From Tenrec ecaudatus (lineage: Eukaryota > Chordata > Mammalia > Afrosoricida > Tenrecidae): a stretch of 64,000 nt of DNA. Below the pieces are notes generated by a model. The model did no database searches and was not told the DNA's origin. It worked only from the letters and a program-made list of their open reading frames with translations. The position numbers and the translations under genes are program-made. Location: positions 130,084,758-130,148,757 of the forward strand of contig NC_134536.1 of assembly GCF_050624435.1 (NCBI RefSeq), given 5' to 3'. This document shows positions 41,174 through 52,568 of the stretch, in pieces; positions within the stretch are counted from its first letter, which is position 1; the number at the start of each line of letters is the position of its first letter.

Positions 41174-44100
41174 CAGGACCGTGCTGTTGCCTTGCCTCAG
41201 CCTCCCTGGAGGAAGGGAAGCGGCAGGCACCTGAGGGAGGGCTGACTTCTCCCGTCAGGGCTGCGGAGCTGCAGAGGGTCTGAGGGAAAGGGGCCGCTGC
41301 AGAGTGGGCTTGCAGGAGTGGGGGACTGCCCTAGCCTGGCTGCACAGTGTGTGTGCCTGTCACGTCTAACTGGTTCTACCAGCTGCCAAGGAGTCACCGC
41401 ACGCCCTCCCCAGGGCTTTCAGTCCGTAGCTGGCCGTCCCCGCCTTTCTCTGAAACGCCTCCAGCGAACTCGACCCTCCAGTCGGGCGGCCTGTCCCCTG
41501 CCTGCAGCTCCCGGGGACACGGCAGGAACTGTGTGAGGAACTGCTTGGAATAAGGCACCCGGACTATGTTTGAGGGTCAGCTCTGAGGAAAGGCAGGGGG
41601 TCAGCTGGGGAGGGGGTGTGGTGGGGAACAGCCAGTTTACACAAATGTAAAGCGGCCCCTTTTCCTGCTGTGGTGCCCCTATACTGCCCTGCTCGAGGCT
41701 GAGGCTCAGAAGCTCAGGAGAGTCAGTGCCCACTCAAAGTGGCCCTAAGAAGCGTCCTGTGGGTTCCCAAGGCGAGAGCCTTGTCTTTCACGTCAGCAGG
41801 CCAGTGCATAACCTGCACCCGCAGGGGTGAGCCCGTGTGCTAGTTGCTCCGAGTAGTGAGGGCCAGTCCCAGCGCACCCCTGCGTCTTCCCTGCCCCACC
41901 TCCCAGGAGGAGCCCCCAGGCTGCACCTGGATGGGGTGGCCACACAGGAGCCCATGGGCTGCCAGCAGAGGGCGCCCTCGGAAAGCCATGCGGTGGGAAA
42001 CCCAAAGGGAGCCCAGTGCCTGCCAGCGGTGTCGAACTCACAGCCGCCCTCTAAGGACAGGAGGAGGCCCACAGGAAGGGCTCTGCCCAGAGAAGCGAGG
42101 GGGGTGTGGGGGGCACTGTTTACACAGGCCTTCACATCCGTGACCTGGCCACCTGAGACCTGCAGTCCTCCAGCTCGGGCCCTGCAGTAGCCAGCCTGGC
42201 CCTCACTGGGGAGGGCTCAGCTGTGGACCCTCTCTGGACTCCCCCTGCCCCCAACCAGGTGACGAACGTGGATGACGAGGGCGTGGAGCTGGGCTCTGGG
42301 GTGATGGAGCTGACGCAGGGCGAGCTGGTGCTGCACCTGCGCCGGCGCCAGGCTGTGCGCTGGCCCTACCTCTGCCTGCGCCGCTATGGCTACGACTCCA
42401 ACCTCTTCTCCTTCGAGAGCGGCCGCCGGTGCCAGACAGGCCAGGGTGAGTACCGCCCAGCCCCGCCCCGCAGACTGGCTTGTTGGCATTTGAGGATGGA
42501 CTTAGCATCCACCCCAGCCCTGGGACCTGGCCACTGTTGCCCGAGAGGACCCGGGTCCCAGCAGTTCTTCCAGGGCTAAGTGACTTCTTCCTCAGTCCAG
42601 GTGCCAAGCATTGACTGCACAGCGTGCGGGAAAAGGCCATGTCCCCTCGCTCTCCGACTCCAGTTTCAGGGGTCCCCACTGCTCCTGAGTGGAAGTCAGA
42701 GTGTGCTGAGAGGTTTGGAGGCTCTGCTGCCTCCTCAAGAGTTCACCTTTGTCTCCCCTCGCCTGTGGGCAGTGGGTGAGAGGTGTCCTCCCCTCCTGCC
42801 CTCCCCCTCTCTGTAGTCAGAGGTCAGGGTCACAGTGGTGGGCTTGTGCCCAAATCAAGGCAGGTGCTCGGAACAGAGTGAGCAGAGGGGGAAGAAGAAG
42901 GCTTCTCTGGTGTTGGCAGTGTGGGGTCTGGCTGCAGGTCCCCAGGGACGACCTTAGGCCCCAACATTAGCCAAAGCCAACAGCTCTGCCTCCTGCTGAG
43001 CCCCCTGTGTTTCGGGGACACTGTGCTCCTCAGGGTTCTCAGTGCTGGTCTGGGGGCCATTCTCCCAGGGCACCTATGGTAGATTTGATTTCCTTCAGTT
43101 AGTAGATCCACGTGTGACTGTCCCCCTGGGACTCCAAGCCCCCTGCCCAGGCTCTCCTGTCCATCAGACTTCCCAGCCAGCCTCATCCCCGCCACATCTC
43201 ACCAGGACAGTCTGTCCTTGGCCCTGTCTGCCCAGCCCACTCCCGCAAGCCCAGGACCTGGTAACTCCCCGTTGTTGTACATGTACACACAGAGCACAGC
43301 ACAAAACTTGCACCACAAGAAGCCTCCTCAAGGGCCAGCTGCCCCTGTGCGGCGTGCAGAATCCCAGGTTGGCCCAGCAGCCCAAGGGACACCTGGGGAT
43401 TCTCAGGGCTTCAGGGCCCGGCCCAGCCCAGGGCCCCGAGAACTGATTGGAGTGAGGGGCTCCCGCATGGGCTGCCTTGAGGGGCCTCGCAGCCGCCCTG
43501 CCTCCCTGCCAGCAGCCCCTCCTGCTCTGCAGTTGAAGCCCCAGGTGGTGCTTGCCCTGCAGCTCCGTACCCAGAGCTGAGTGCTGGTGCTCTGTGGGGC
43601 TGGGGCTCACTCTTGGGATGCAGGGAGACTGGGGTATCCTCAATTCCATCCCTCCCCCCCCCCCGCCCCGTGACTTTCTCAGCTCTCTCCTCTAGCCCCG
43701 TACCCACACATCAGTATTAAAAAGGATCTCACCCCGAGGGACTGTGGCCAAAGTCTCAGGTCTAAAGACATTGGCCCTGAGTCCTGGGGGTGGTGTGACT
43801 GGCTGTGAGACTCTGGGGGCACGCGGAGGAGGCGGAGAGGCTGGTGTTCTGGCTGTTTCCTGAGCCTGGGCCTCAGTGAGTGCCTGGGGTCCTAGGCACA
43901 GGGTAAGGGGCTCGCCTGCTCCCTCTGCTCTCAGGGATCTTTGCATTCAAGTGCTCTCGGGCCGAGGAGATCTTCAATCTCCTTCAGGACCTGATGCAGT
44001 GTAACAGCATCAACGTGACGGAAGAGCCCCTTGTCACCACCCGCAACAGCCACCCTGCAGAGCTCGACGCCTCCCGGGGCCCCCAGCTGCCTCACAGTGA

Positions 44101-45843
44101 GTGCTCCCCACCAAGACCCCCCCGACACGCGCGCGCGTGCGCGCACACACACACTCACCTGCCCAGGCGGCTCGGGGCTCAGAAGACTGCTGGGGGGACC
44201 TGGCCCTTTAGAACAGCCAGGCCCGGTCAAGCTGAGGCTGGAGGGGCCTGGACCTTAGGTGGGCCATGAATGGGAGCAGCCAGGCCGGTTGCTATGGAAA
44301 CATCAGCCAGAGCTCCTTCCTTCTGTCCACTTGGTCATCAGTATGTGTGGGGCCTCTGGCCCAGGCATTCCTGGCCCCAGCCGTCTGCTGGGGAGCATCT
44401 ATCTCTTTGGGCTCTGTATCAGGGAGGGGGTGGGGGGACATGTGATAAATGAAAATGCAGAGCCCACCCCCTCGCTGCTGTGGGTTTTGAGGCCCCACTG
44501 GCAGAGCTGGGCTGCAGCACAGGCAGGGTGGGTCTCCCAGGGGCCTACGGGCTGGGCGAGGCTGTTGGGAGAAGGTGGGTCTGTGCGGGAAGGCCAAGGG
44601 TGGAAGGACACAGCAACTGACCTGGGGCCACCTCTGCCCAGCTCTAGGCTACACCGTGTCCAGTTTCCACAATGGCTTCCCCAGCTGCCCCAGCGAGGGC
44701 CCCCGCTTCTCAGCCCCCCGGCGCCCCTCCACCGGCAGCCTGCGACACCCCTCCCTTGGGGAGGAGCCCACCCACGCTCTCATTGCCCCCGATGAGCAGG
44801 TAAGGGCGCAGGCTTCCTGCCCCTTCCACGTGGTGGGGCAGGGTGGGGACCGTGCGAGAGGGGGAGCATGCTGAGAGGGTCCCCAAAGAGGGAGGCAGCC
44901 CCCAGGAAGGGCCCTTCCCCAGGGCCCCTCTTCCTCACCGGTCTCTCCCCTGGCCCTCCCCGGCCCTCGCCAGTCGCACACTTATGTCAACGCGCCCGCC
45001 GGCGAGGAGGAGCCCCGCCGGAGCCGCCACTGCCTGCAGCCCCTGCCCGAGGGCCGGGCACCCTTCCCCGCGCGGGGCCCGCAGGTCTTCCTGCAGCCGG
45101 GCCGCGTGAAGTTCGTGCTGGGCCCCACGCCTTCGCGGCGCCACCCGATGAAGTGCCAGGGCCTGGGCCCCGGCCTGCACGACCCGCCGCACCACAACAA
45201 CAACGAGGGCTCCGCGCCTTGCCCCGCGCTGCCCAAGTGCACCTACGAGAACCTGGGCGGGGGCCCCGGCTGGAGACTGCGCCCCGAGGAGCCGGGCTGG
45301 CCCGGGCTGGCCCAGCGCCGCGCGGCCCTGCTGCACTACGAGAACCTGCCCTCGCTGCCGCCCGTGTGGGAGCGCCACGGCCAGCTGCTGGGGGACGAGG
45401 CCGCCGAGGACGGGGACTCCAGGGACGGGCGCACGCCCTCCTCCAACGGCTTCCCCGAGGGCGAGGAGGACGAGACGCCCCTGCAGAAGCCCACCAGCGC
45501 CCGGGCCCCCGCCCGCAGCCACAGCAGCCTCCCCGCGCCCCTGGCCCGCCGTCGGGGCTCCCCGCGGGTCTTCAACTTCGACTTCCGACGGCCGGGGCCC
45601 GAGCCCCCCAGGCAGCTCAACTACATCCAGGTGGAGCTGAAGGGCTGGGGCGGGGACCGCGCCAAGGGGCCCCAGGACGCCTCGGAGCCCCGGCCCCCCG
45701 CGCACCCCGCCCGCAGCTCCGACTCCTACGCCGTGATCGACCTCAAAAAGACGGTGGCCATGTGCAAGTTGCAGAGGGCCCTGCCCCGGGACGACGGCAC
45801 CGCCCGGAAGACCCGGCACAACAGCACCGACCTGCCTCTGTAG
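41029..45843 (+). CDS. FRS3: FRS3, FGF receptor substrate 3 (SNT-2)
   Basis: Membrane-anchored docking adaptor for FGF and neurotrophin receptors that recruits GRB2 and SHP2 to MAPK signalling. Five coding exons (41029-41094, 42259-42445, 43935-44096, 44642-44799, 44974-45843) join in frame to 480 codons plus TAG; human is 492 aa. The N-terminus MGSCCSCLN offers Gly2 for myristoylation and nearby cysteines. An IRS-type PTB domain covers about residues 13-115 (VTNVDDEGVELGSGVMEL through AEEIFNLLQDLMQ). Candidate docking tyrosines are Y195 (HTYVN), Y282 (TYENL), Y313 (HYENL), Y408 (NYIQVEL) and Y443 (SYAVIDL). The C-terminus is HNSTDLPL. The last exon is strongly GC-rich. No defect is seen. It diverges from PRICKLE4. 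Confidence 0.96.
41131..41172. repeat. (TG)n microsatellite in FRS3 intron 1
   Basis: About 21 uninterrupted TG units just inside the first coding intron, 36 bases after the donor. Confidence 0.95.
42259..42445 (+). CDS. FRS3: FRS3 coding exon 2 (PTB domain)
   Basis: Encodes VTNVDDEGVELGSGVMELTQ through FESGRRCQTGQ. The acceptor is CCCCAACCAG and the donor G|GTGAGT-like. It ends in phase 1. Confidence 0.95.
42446..43934 (+). other. FRS3: FRS3 intron, no repeats of note
   Basis: Unique-looking GC-rich intron with a C-rich run near 43653-43668. No extra exon is recognised. Confidence 0.7.
43935..44096 (+). CDS. FRS3: FRS3 coding exon 3
   Basis: Encodes IFAFKCSRAEEIFNLLQDLM through PAELDASRGPQLPH and completes the PTB domain. 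The acceptor is TGCTCTCAG and the donor A|GTGAGT. It ends in phase 1. Confidence 0.95.
44642..44799 (+). CDS. FRS3: FRS3 coding exon 4
   Basis: Encodes LGYTVSSFHNGFPSCPSEGP through EEPTHALIAPDEQ. The acceptor is CTCTGCCCAG and the donor CAG|GTAAGG. It ends in phase 0. Confidence 0.94.
44974..45843 (+). CDS. FRS3: FRS3 last coding exon
   Basis: Encodes SHTYVNAPAGEEE to the C-terminus, 289 residues holding all the tyrosine docking motifs, then TAG at 45841-45843. The acceptor is GCCCTCGCCAG. Confidence 0.96.
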   Translation, partial: SHTYVNAPAGEEEPRRSRHCLQPLPEGRAPFPARGPQVFLQPGRVKFVLGPTPSRRHPMKCQGLGPGLHDPPHHNNNEGSAPCPALPKCTYENLGGGPGWRLRPEEPGWPGLAQRRAALLHYENLPSLPPVWERHGQLLGDEAAEDGDSRDGRTPSSNGFPEGEEDETPLQKPTSARAPARSHSSLPAPLARRRGSPRVFNFDFRRPGPEPPRQLNYIQVELKGWGGDRAKGPQDASEPRPPAHPARSSDSYAVIDLKKTVAMCKLQRALPRDDGTARKTRHNSTDLPL

Positions 45844-46150
45844 GGGCGCAGGGCAGGGCAGGCGGGGAGCGGGATGGGAACGCAAGGGCCCCCGCCACTG
45901 CATCTCGCACCTTCCCGTGACATCGCCCGCTCCCCACCACCTCTTGTCCGCCTCCGTCCGTCCGTCTGTCCGTGTGTGTATGCGCGCGTGGGTGTGTGCG
46001 TGTGTGGTGATTTTGGTTTTTTTCCTTCGGTTGGAAATTTGAAACATTTTGTACCTCTTGATTTTATTTATCAGTTTATTTTTCTATTTATTGTTTTAGA
46101 TGTAATTTAACATATTTATTATTAATATTATAATTATTTTTAAATTCTGA
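45844..46150 (+). other. FRS3: Probable FRS3 3' UTR
   Basis: It contains a CCGT/GTGT-rich stretch, then a very AT-rich end at about 46050-46145 with ATTTATTATTAATATT repeats. No canonical AATAAA is visible on the plus strand, so the cleavage site is uncertain and a variant signal may be used. Confidence 0.5.
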
Positions 46151-48802
46151 CCCAGTGGGTGATGTCATCTTCTTACAGAATCCTAGCTGGCAGGGTTCCA
46201 AGGTGAGGCTAGGGGGAGGGGGAGCTGACAGGTGTGGGCGGCAAGGGGCCAGGCTTGGAAATTTGGGGTGGTTCTGGTCCTGGTGGCGAGCCTAGGACCT
46301 TCTCTCTTTTGCCCCTGGGAGACCCTGGCCCGGAGCTACAAGCGCCAGAGGGACTGGGGGGTGGGGGGTGGGCTGACAACCAGAAGCATCTCACCAGGAA
46401 GGGCTCTGTCAGGATGATAAAACCCTGCTCCTTGCGGGGTGAGGGTGGGGGCAGCCATGGCACAGGATTGATCCACAAGCTCTGCCTTCCCCAGAGCACC
46501 TGGATGATGCCCTTCAACTCCAGTGGGTCTCAGGGCCCCTGCTCCCCTCTAACTCCTTGTCCCAAAGCTGAGCCCTGGGTCCCCCTTGGCATGCCCAGCT
46601 TGGCCATCTAAGGGCTGGAGCTGTGGAGGACAGACTTCAAGCCCCGGGTAGAAACAGCAGGGACACGGTGTGTGTTGGGACCAGACCATCTGGCCCTCGA
46701 TGTGTGACTTTCCCAGAGGGACTCCTGGGCGTCTACTGCCCCCTCCTCCACAGAAAACAGGGAGGCCTCAGTGACGTGGCAGCACCCCTGCATGCCCAGG
46801 GGCTGCCTACAAACCCAGAGCATCCTCAGGCCCCTGGACAGGTCCTCAAAAGGAAATCCCACTTCTCAAAGCCACTCGGTCCAGGGGACAGGGAGGCCTA
46901 GCTAAGATGCGGAGAAAAGCTGCCTGGCCATTTGCCCTGGTCCTTGTCTGCACCCACCCCGAGGAAGAAGGGGACCAAGCTTCCTCACCCCGTAAACAAG
47001 CAGGGCCTGACGCGCCCCCACGCTTTCTGCTTGGCAGAGCACCTTGCTGGATTCTCCTTCCTGGAGGGGCTTGGGTTGATGAGCTTCTGGGATACCCTGG
47101 CCTTGGGCAGTGGACACCTGGGACATGGACACAGTAGGGTGTGAGGGAGGTTCTTCCTCCAGCCTGCAGGCCCCAGGGTGCAGCTTCCAGAAGTTCAAAG
47201 CTGAGCCGAAACTGTTTGCTGACCAGTTTGATCTCTGGCAGAGAGACCCCCTTCCCTTGCTGCAGTGGGGAGATGCCACCCCCGCCCTCCTTATCTGGCT
47301 TCCACTCAGGGGTCAGTGGTGCCTCCAGAGGGGATGCCCAAGATGGGGGCAGGTGTGGTTGCAGCAGGACCAGGTCTCACATCTGGGGTTTGGGGTTCTG
47401 CGGGGCCAGAGCCAGTGGCTGGTAGTGTCAGAGGGCCTCTGGTCCTGATTCGGCACCTTTCTGCCCCCACCACCGTAAGCAGTTGGGCTGCCCCAGTAGG
47501 TCATGGTGTTTGCTCCTAGCAGAGCGCTGTGACCGAGGAGGCAGGAGGGCCATAGCTCTCTGGGAAGCAGGCAGGTTGGAACCCCAACTGCTCCAAAGGC
47601 AAGCACCCTCCACGCTCCGCCCCCACCCCCACCCCAGGCTCACGGCCCTTCAGTCTTGAGACCTCGGACACACTCTGGGCCCCTCCCTGCGGAGACCTGG
47701 TCTCCTCAGCCCCTGTCCAGCAAGTGGTCAGGGCCTCAATGGAGGGGGCCTTCCTGGAGCTGCCTGCAACCCAGCATGCCCTGAAACCAGGCTTCCCCTG
47801 CCTCTGACCCGCCAGGGTCTGGGGCAGGAATTTTCCTCTGGCCGGGAGGGTGAAGGGTGTGGGGCCAGCCTTCCTGGCGGGACTCCCGCCCAGGAGCCTG
47901 CCTGCTGACACCAGGGTGTGGTACACAGATGGAAGCCGTTTCCATCACCCCTGACGTCCAAAGATCATCACCCACATGGCTGCGTGTTTGCGGAGCGCTC
48001 AGCCCTCTCCTTTGGGAGCAGGCCCTGCCCACCCCCCGGGGCTGCCCTCGGGAGAGGATGGGGCCTGGCATCCTGTGCAGGAGTGACATTTCAGGTCAGA
48101 CCAGGGGGCCCTCCCCTCCCCAAGCCCACTGCACGTAATGACAGCACTGGGCAGCGGCACAAACACCGAGGCCGCTCCGCCATTGGCCACGTGGCCTTTT
48201 ATCTGTCTGGCTCACGGGGCAGGATGGCTATCTGCCCCGCGCAGAGCAGGAAGCAGGCCGAGAGGTGATGGGGACTTGCCTCCGGCCAGTGAGTTAATTA
48301 GTGACCTGACCGGAGCTCCCCTTCTGGCCTGGAGGGACTGCGCATCCACAGGTGGGCTGCAGGGAGGGGGTGTTGGGTGCTACACACACAGGTCACAGCA
48401 GGGGCCACCCAGCCCCTTCTACCACGCTGCTGTAATTCTGGGAAATGGTGGCCACAGCCTGCCACGGTCTTCCTCTCCTGGGCAGCCCCTCAGCTGCCGC
48501 CACGTTCTCTGGGAACCTCGCTGAGCTCTGGGGTGCTCTCTGACCCATGCCTTAGAGGTGGGAGTCATACTCTGAGGGATGGGGGTCCGTCACAAGGGCC
48601 ACAGTGGCCCGAGACGGAGGGAGAGCTGAAGTGGGCATGGAAGAGCCTGTGTGCGCCTCTGGGGTGAGTCTCAGGTTGCACCTTGGAGCTGAGACCAGCT
48701 GGGAGCCTAGAGTACCTTAAGTTGTGCACCCAGGCACGCCCGGTCTCAGGAGCCCCGTCTCTACTCTGCTCCTGACGAAGAAGCGACGCTTCCCCTATAC
48801 TC
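46151..48802. other. Intergenic, no gene recognised
   Basis: Unique-looking, moderately GC-rich DNA downstream of FRS3. Many open frames of about 60-136 codons exist on both strands but none has a recognisable domain, start context or splice structure. PGC is expected next by synteny, but no pepsinogen motifs are seen. Confidence 0.5.
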
Positions 48803-48925
48803 AAACCCAAATTCCCTGCCATCGAGTGGACGGCAACGCAGTGACCCTACAGGACAGGGGAGACCTGCCCCAGTGGGTTCCCGAGACGGCCACTCTGTGC
48901 GGGGGCAGGAAGCCCGTCCGCCCGT
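48803..48925 (-). repeat. Partial AfroSINE-type SINE
   Basis: Complement of the SINE: CCCTGCCATCGAGTGGACG, then GTGACCCTACAGGACAGGGG, then CCCGAGACGGCCACTCTG. Confidence 0.7.
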
Positions 48926-49170
48926 GGAGCCCTGCTGGTGCCCGTGGATGGCACACTCTGTCCACTGGTGTCATCCCTTACTAACAGAATGCCGTCTTCA
49001 TGCCTCAGTTTCCTCATCTGCCACATAGGGATTAAACAGAGAGGTGGTCTGCCCAGCATGCACTGTGGACACCAACCAAGAGCAGACCCTATTAAGCTCA
49101 CCGGAGGCCGCTCTTCCATGCATAATAAGGAGGCCATCCTGTTCTAGACTCTAGATACTGTACTTCTGTG

Positions 49171-49335
49171 AATGGAGCCCCGGTGGCACAGTGAGTGGAG
49201 CTTTGGGCTGTTAACTGAAAGGTCGGCAGCTCAAACCCACCAGTCTCTTCGAGACAGAGAGGAGGCAGTTGGCCCTGCAAAGGTTGGCGGCCTTGGAAAC
49301 CCTAGGGAGCGGCTCTGTGCTGTCCTGTCCACGCG
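49171..49335 (+). repeat. AfroSINE-type SINE copy
   Basis: Sense copy: GGAGCCCCGGTGGCACAGTG, then GGGCTGTTAACTGAAAGGTCG, then CTTGGAAACCCTAGGGAGC. A decayed antisense piece follows at about 49420-49560. Confidence 0.75.
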
Positions 49336-49560
49336 CAGAGCTGGTGTGACCACACAGCAGCAGTGGGAACACAGTCCCAGACAGCTGTAACTTCTCGGGA
49401 CCCCAAACACCAGGCCTGTTGTCATTGGTGGAGTCGATTCTGACTCATGTGTTACCGAGCAGAATGGGGAAGAAGAAGTCGGGCTCTTCCTTGGTTGTCA
49501 TCTGTCCAGACGCCGATGGCGGCCTCCCCTGGGTGGTGTCTTGAGGGGGCTGGAATCGCC

Positions 49561-50189
49561 AGCTCTCATCAGCTTAGGGGCTGAGCACAAGGAAACTTGG
49601 GACCTTAAAGCAGACCTAATCCACCAGCTCTCCCCACCCCCACCCCTTCACCCCACTTTCTAATGGCATCAACACCCGAACTGCCTGCTCATCGGTCCCT
49701 GGGAGGTAGCGGACCCAGCTCTTGCTGTGCATTATGGGAGGGGACAGGGTGGGGGGTGGGGGCGGGGGGACAGGAGCGATCAGCCCTGGGGCTGTCAGGT
49801 AGACGGGGTGGGAGGAGGTTCTCCACGGGGCTTGATCGTGAGGGCTGCTCTAGCAGCTCTTCCAGAAGCTTCTCTGTGCAATGCTGAGAGGTTGTTAAGA
49901 AGCCTCGGCAACATTGGCAGAGGTCAGCCGGGCGAAAGCACCGCTCGGGGTCTGGCGCTAGGTTGTCATTACACTCATTCTTTGGGGGTTATTAATGTAA
50001 TTACTGAGCTAATGAGCAGTTTGGGGGGTTCCAACATCACCCTGGTGCCTGCCAATTGAAGGGGCTTTCCTCAGCGGTCTGCTCCCTCTGCTCTGCCCCT
50101 TGGGCACGGTCTTTCTGGCGTTCCCGCCCGGGTTCTCTCCCTCTCCCATCTCACCAGGCTCTGCTTCCCTCTGGGTGAGAAGGCCCCTG
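49561..50189. other. Intergenic, one AT-rich homeodomain-like patch
   Basis: No gene is recognised. Positions 49988-50016 hold several TAAT/ATTA cores within otherwise GC-rich DNA. Two short open frames lack support. Confidence 0.35.
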
Positions 50190-50910
50190 TGTTAGTCCGG
50201 GTGGACTAGAGAACTAGATCCATCAGCACTCACATGCGTATAAGAAGAGCCTTATGGGGCTTAAGTGGAGAGCAAATGCCTTGAGAATGATTGGGGCAGG
50301 GAATGTATGGATGTGCTTTATACAATTGATGTATGTATATGTATGGATTGTGGTAAGAGTTGTATGAGTCCCTAATAAAATGTAAAAGAAGAAAAGAGAA
50401 AAAAATGATTAGGGCAAAGACTGTACAGATGTGCTTTATACAATTGATGTATGTATATATATGAACTGTGAAAAGAATTGTATGATCCCCAATAAATTGT
50501 TAAAATTAAAAAAAAAAAAAAAGAAGAGCCTTATGATACTAGCCCAGATGCCCGATACCAGCCTGTAAATTCCTCTTCAGACTCAGACAACACATGCATT
50601 GATGCCAAATGCAGGAAGATCACAGGCTAGTGGGTGGAAAGTCTTGGGGATCCAGTGGCGGTGGAAGCATCTCAGTGCTGACATGGGTCTCCATGTGGCT
50701 TCTCCAGCTCCAGGGCTCTAACGTAGCTCCATGTGTGTTGTCAACAGGAATGCCTGGCAGGGAGTGTCTGTCTGTCCCGCCTCTAGTGAGCTATTTATCT
50801 TCTTAGCGCTCCCAAATGAGGTCATCAAGCTGCGACCTGATGAACAGGCTAAACTCCATGGTCTCAAGTTGGCCACAGATTATATAACGACCACACCCCA
50901 GACATAGTGT
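50190..50910 (+). mobile_element. LTR-like dispersed 0.5-kb repeat, copy C, split by a retroposon
   Basis: It begins GTGTTAGTCCGGGTGGACTAG and shares with copies A and D the blocks ATGCCCGATACCAGCC, CTCTTCAGACTC, CAGGAAGATCACAGGC and CATCAAGCTGCGACCTGA. It ends near CAGATTATATAACGACCACA. A 264-bp insertion at 50257-50520 interrupts it. Confidence 0.65.
50257..50520 (+). mobile_element. Dimeric short retroposon with L1-like tails and poly(A)
   Basis: Two consecutive modules each end in a similar tail: GTGCTTTATACAATTGATG, then a GTATGAGTCCC/GTATGATCCCC block with AATAAA at 50374 and 50491. The second ends in a 14-base A run. A perfect 15-bp target-site duplication, AAGAAGAGCCTTATG, flanks it at 50242-50256 and 50521-50535. 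Confidence 0.8.
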
Positions 50911-51099
50911 GGTTGGCAATCCTGCAATGATGGTGATTTCCATGTGGATGCGTGGATTGGCGTGCCGGCAGAGGGGCTGTGGGAGGGAGCGTGGGGCAAT
51001 TCCTGCAGATACACATAGCTTGACAGAGGCTAGTTCTACATGTGTGTTTACTTGGGTGTCGATATCTTCATGAATGTGGTGGAGCATACAGGGAGCCAG

Positions 51100-52530
51100 G
51101 TGGTGAGAACTTCCTAGACATAGCCAAAGACCTTGAGGGAATGAGTCAGTGGGCCCGGGGGCTCAGGACCATGGTCTTGGGGGACAGCATGGTCCATTGT
51201 CACAACATCGTCCACAGAGACAATGCGCTCTCCTACTTTTGGACTCTTAAAAACTCACGAACAGGCATCTAAGGTGCAACAGTTCATCTCTCCGCATCCA
51301 CGGGAAGGAGTCAGGAGAAAGAGATGCATGGAGACAGCCCTGAGACCAGAACTAGAAGGTGCCCGGCCACCATTAGGAACTGCTCTGAGAGGGATCTCAT
51401 TAGAAGGTCCTGGATTCATATAATTGTGAATCAGGGGGAGGGCGGAGTGGAGACCCAAAGCCCATCTATAGAAAATTGGACATCCCCTCTCAGAAGGGTC
51501 ACAGGAAGGGACGAGCCAGTCAGGGTGTAGCATAGCACCAATGAAACAACATTCCTCTAGTTCTTTAATGCTCCCCCACACACACACTATCATGACCCCA
51601 ATTCTACCTTACAAATTTGGCTAGACCAGAGGATGTACAGGGGTACAGATAAAAGCTCACAACACAGGGAATCTAGTACAGATAAACCCCTCAGGACCGA
51701 TATTGAGAGTAGAGATACAAGGAGGGTAGAGGGAAGGTGGGGGAGAAACAGGGTACTGATCACAATGATCTACATATAACCCCCCAGGGGGACGAATCAC
51801 AGAAAAGTGGGTGAAGGGAGACAGCAGTTTATATAAAACATGAAAAAAGTTATAAATTATCAAGGGTTCATGGAGGAGGTGGGGTGGGGGGGTAGGGGAG
51901 AAGAAGCGCTGATACCAAGGACTCAAGTAGAAAGAAAATGTTTTGAGAATGATGAAGACAATGAATGTACAAATGTGCTTGACACAATGGATGGATGGAT
52001 GGATTGTGATAAGAGTTGTATGAACCCCCAATAAAATGATTAAAAAACAAAAAGGAGAAGAAGGTCCTGGATAGATTGGGAGACAAATGTGGAACAAAAC
52101 AAAAAAATCATAGAAACCAACCAACCCAGGGTTATTGGTCAGATGGAGACTGAGGGGACCCCTGAAGCCATGGCCCTCGCCAGTCCCGAGGTCTGGGACT
52201 GAGCTCACCCCGTGGCTCAGTTTTCAGCCAAACAATAGACAAGTGCAGCGGGGGTGGGGGGGGCAACAACCCTAGGGAGACAGGCACGCCTTAGAATTCT
52301 CACCTATGTAAGATCAAAAGGGCAACATTTGCTCACGGACAAAGTCCAAAAGGGTTAGAAAAGAAGGAAGGACTGAAGCAGGAAACACAGGGAAGAAGGA
52401 AAGAGTAGTCTATGGGACTCAGAGTCTCTGCCCACCACAGCTTCATTGACCCGGAGACCAGAAGCACTAGATGGTGCCCAGCCACCACTACTGACCATTC
52501 TGACCGGAGCCATGACAGACAGACTCCCAA
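51100..52530 (+). mobile_element. Older L1-like 3' sequence hosting a younger L1
   Basis: Segments at about 51100-51401 and 52073-52530 look like one older repeat cut in two. The left part ends GATCTCATTAG and the right part resumes AGATTGGGAGACAAATGTGG, then ATTGGTCAGATGGAGACTGAG. Assignment as L1 3' region is by resemblance only. Confidence 0.4.
51416..52058 (+). mobile_element. 5'-truncated L1 insertion with target-site duplication
   Basis: A non-coding L1 3' end: TCCTCTAGTTCTTTAATGC, GGATGTACAGGGGTACAGAT, AATGTACAAATGTGCTTGAC, then CCCCCAATAAAATGATT and an A-rich tail. A perfect 14-bp duplication, AGAAGGTCCTGGAT, lies at 51402-51415 and 52059-52072. Confidence 0.85.
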
Positions 52531-52568
52531 CAGAAGTCAAGTTCTTAAAACGTCCAGAATTGCTTGAG

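Noticed and set aside
44868-46047. 350- and 370-codon frames overlapping the last FRS3 exon
   Set aside because: Out-of-frame and antisense shadows of the CpG-rich FRS3 coding exon, which itself matches the family throughout.
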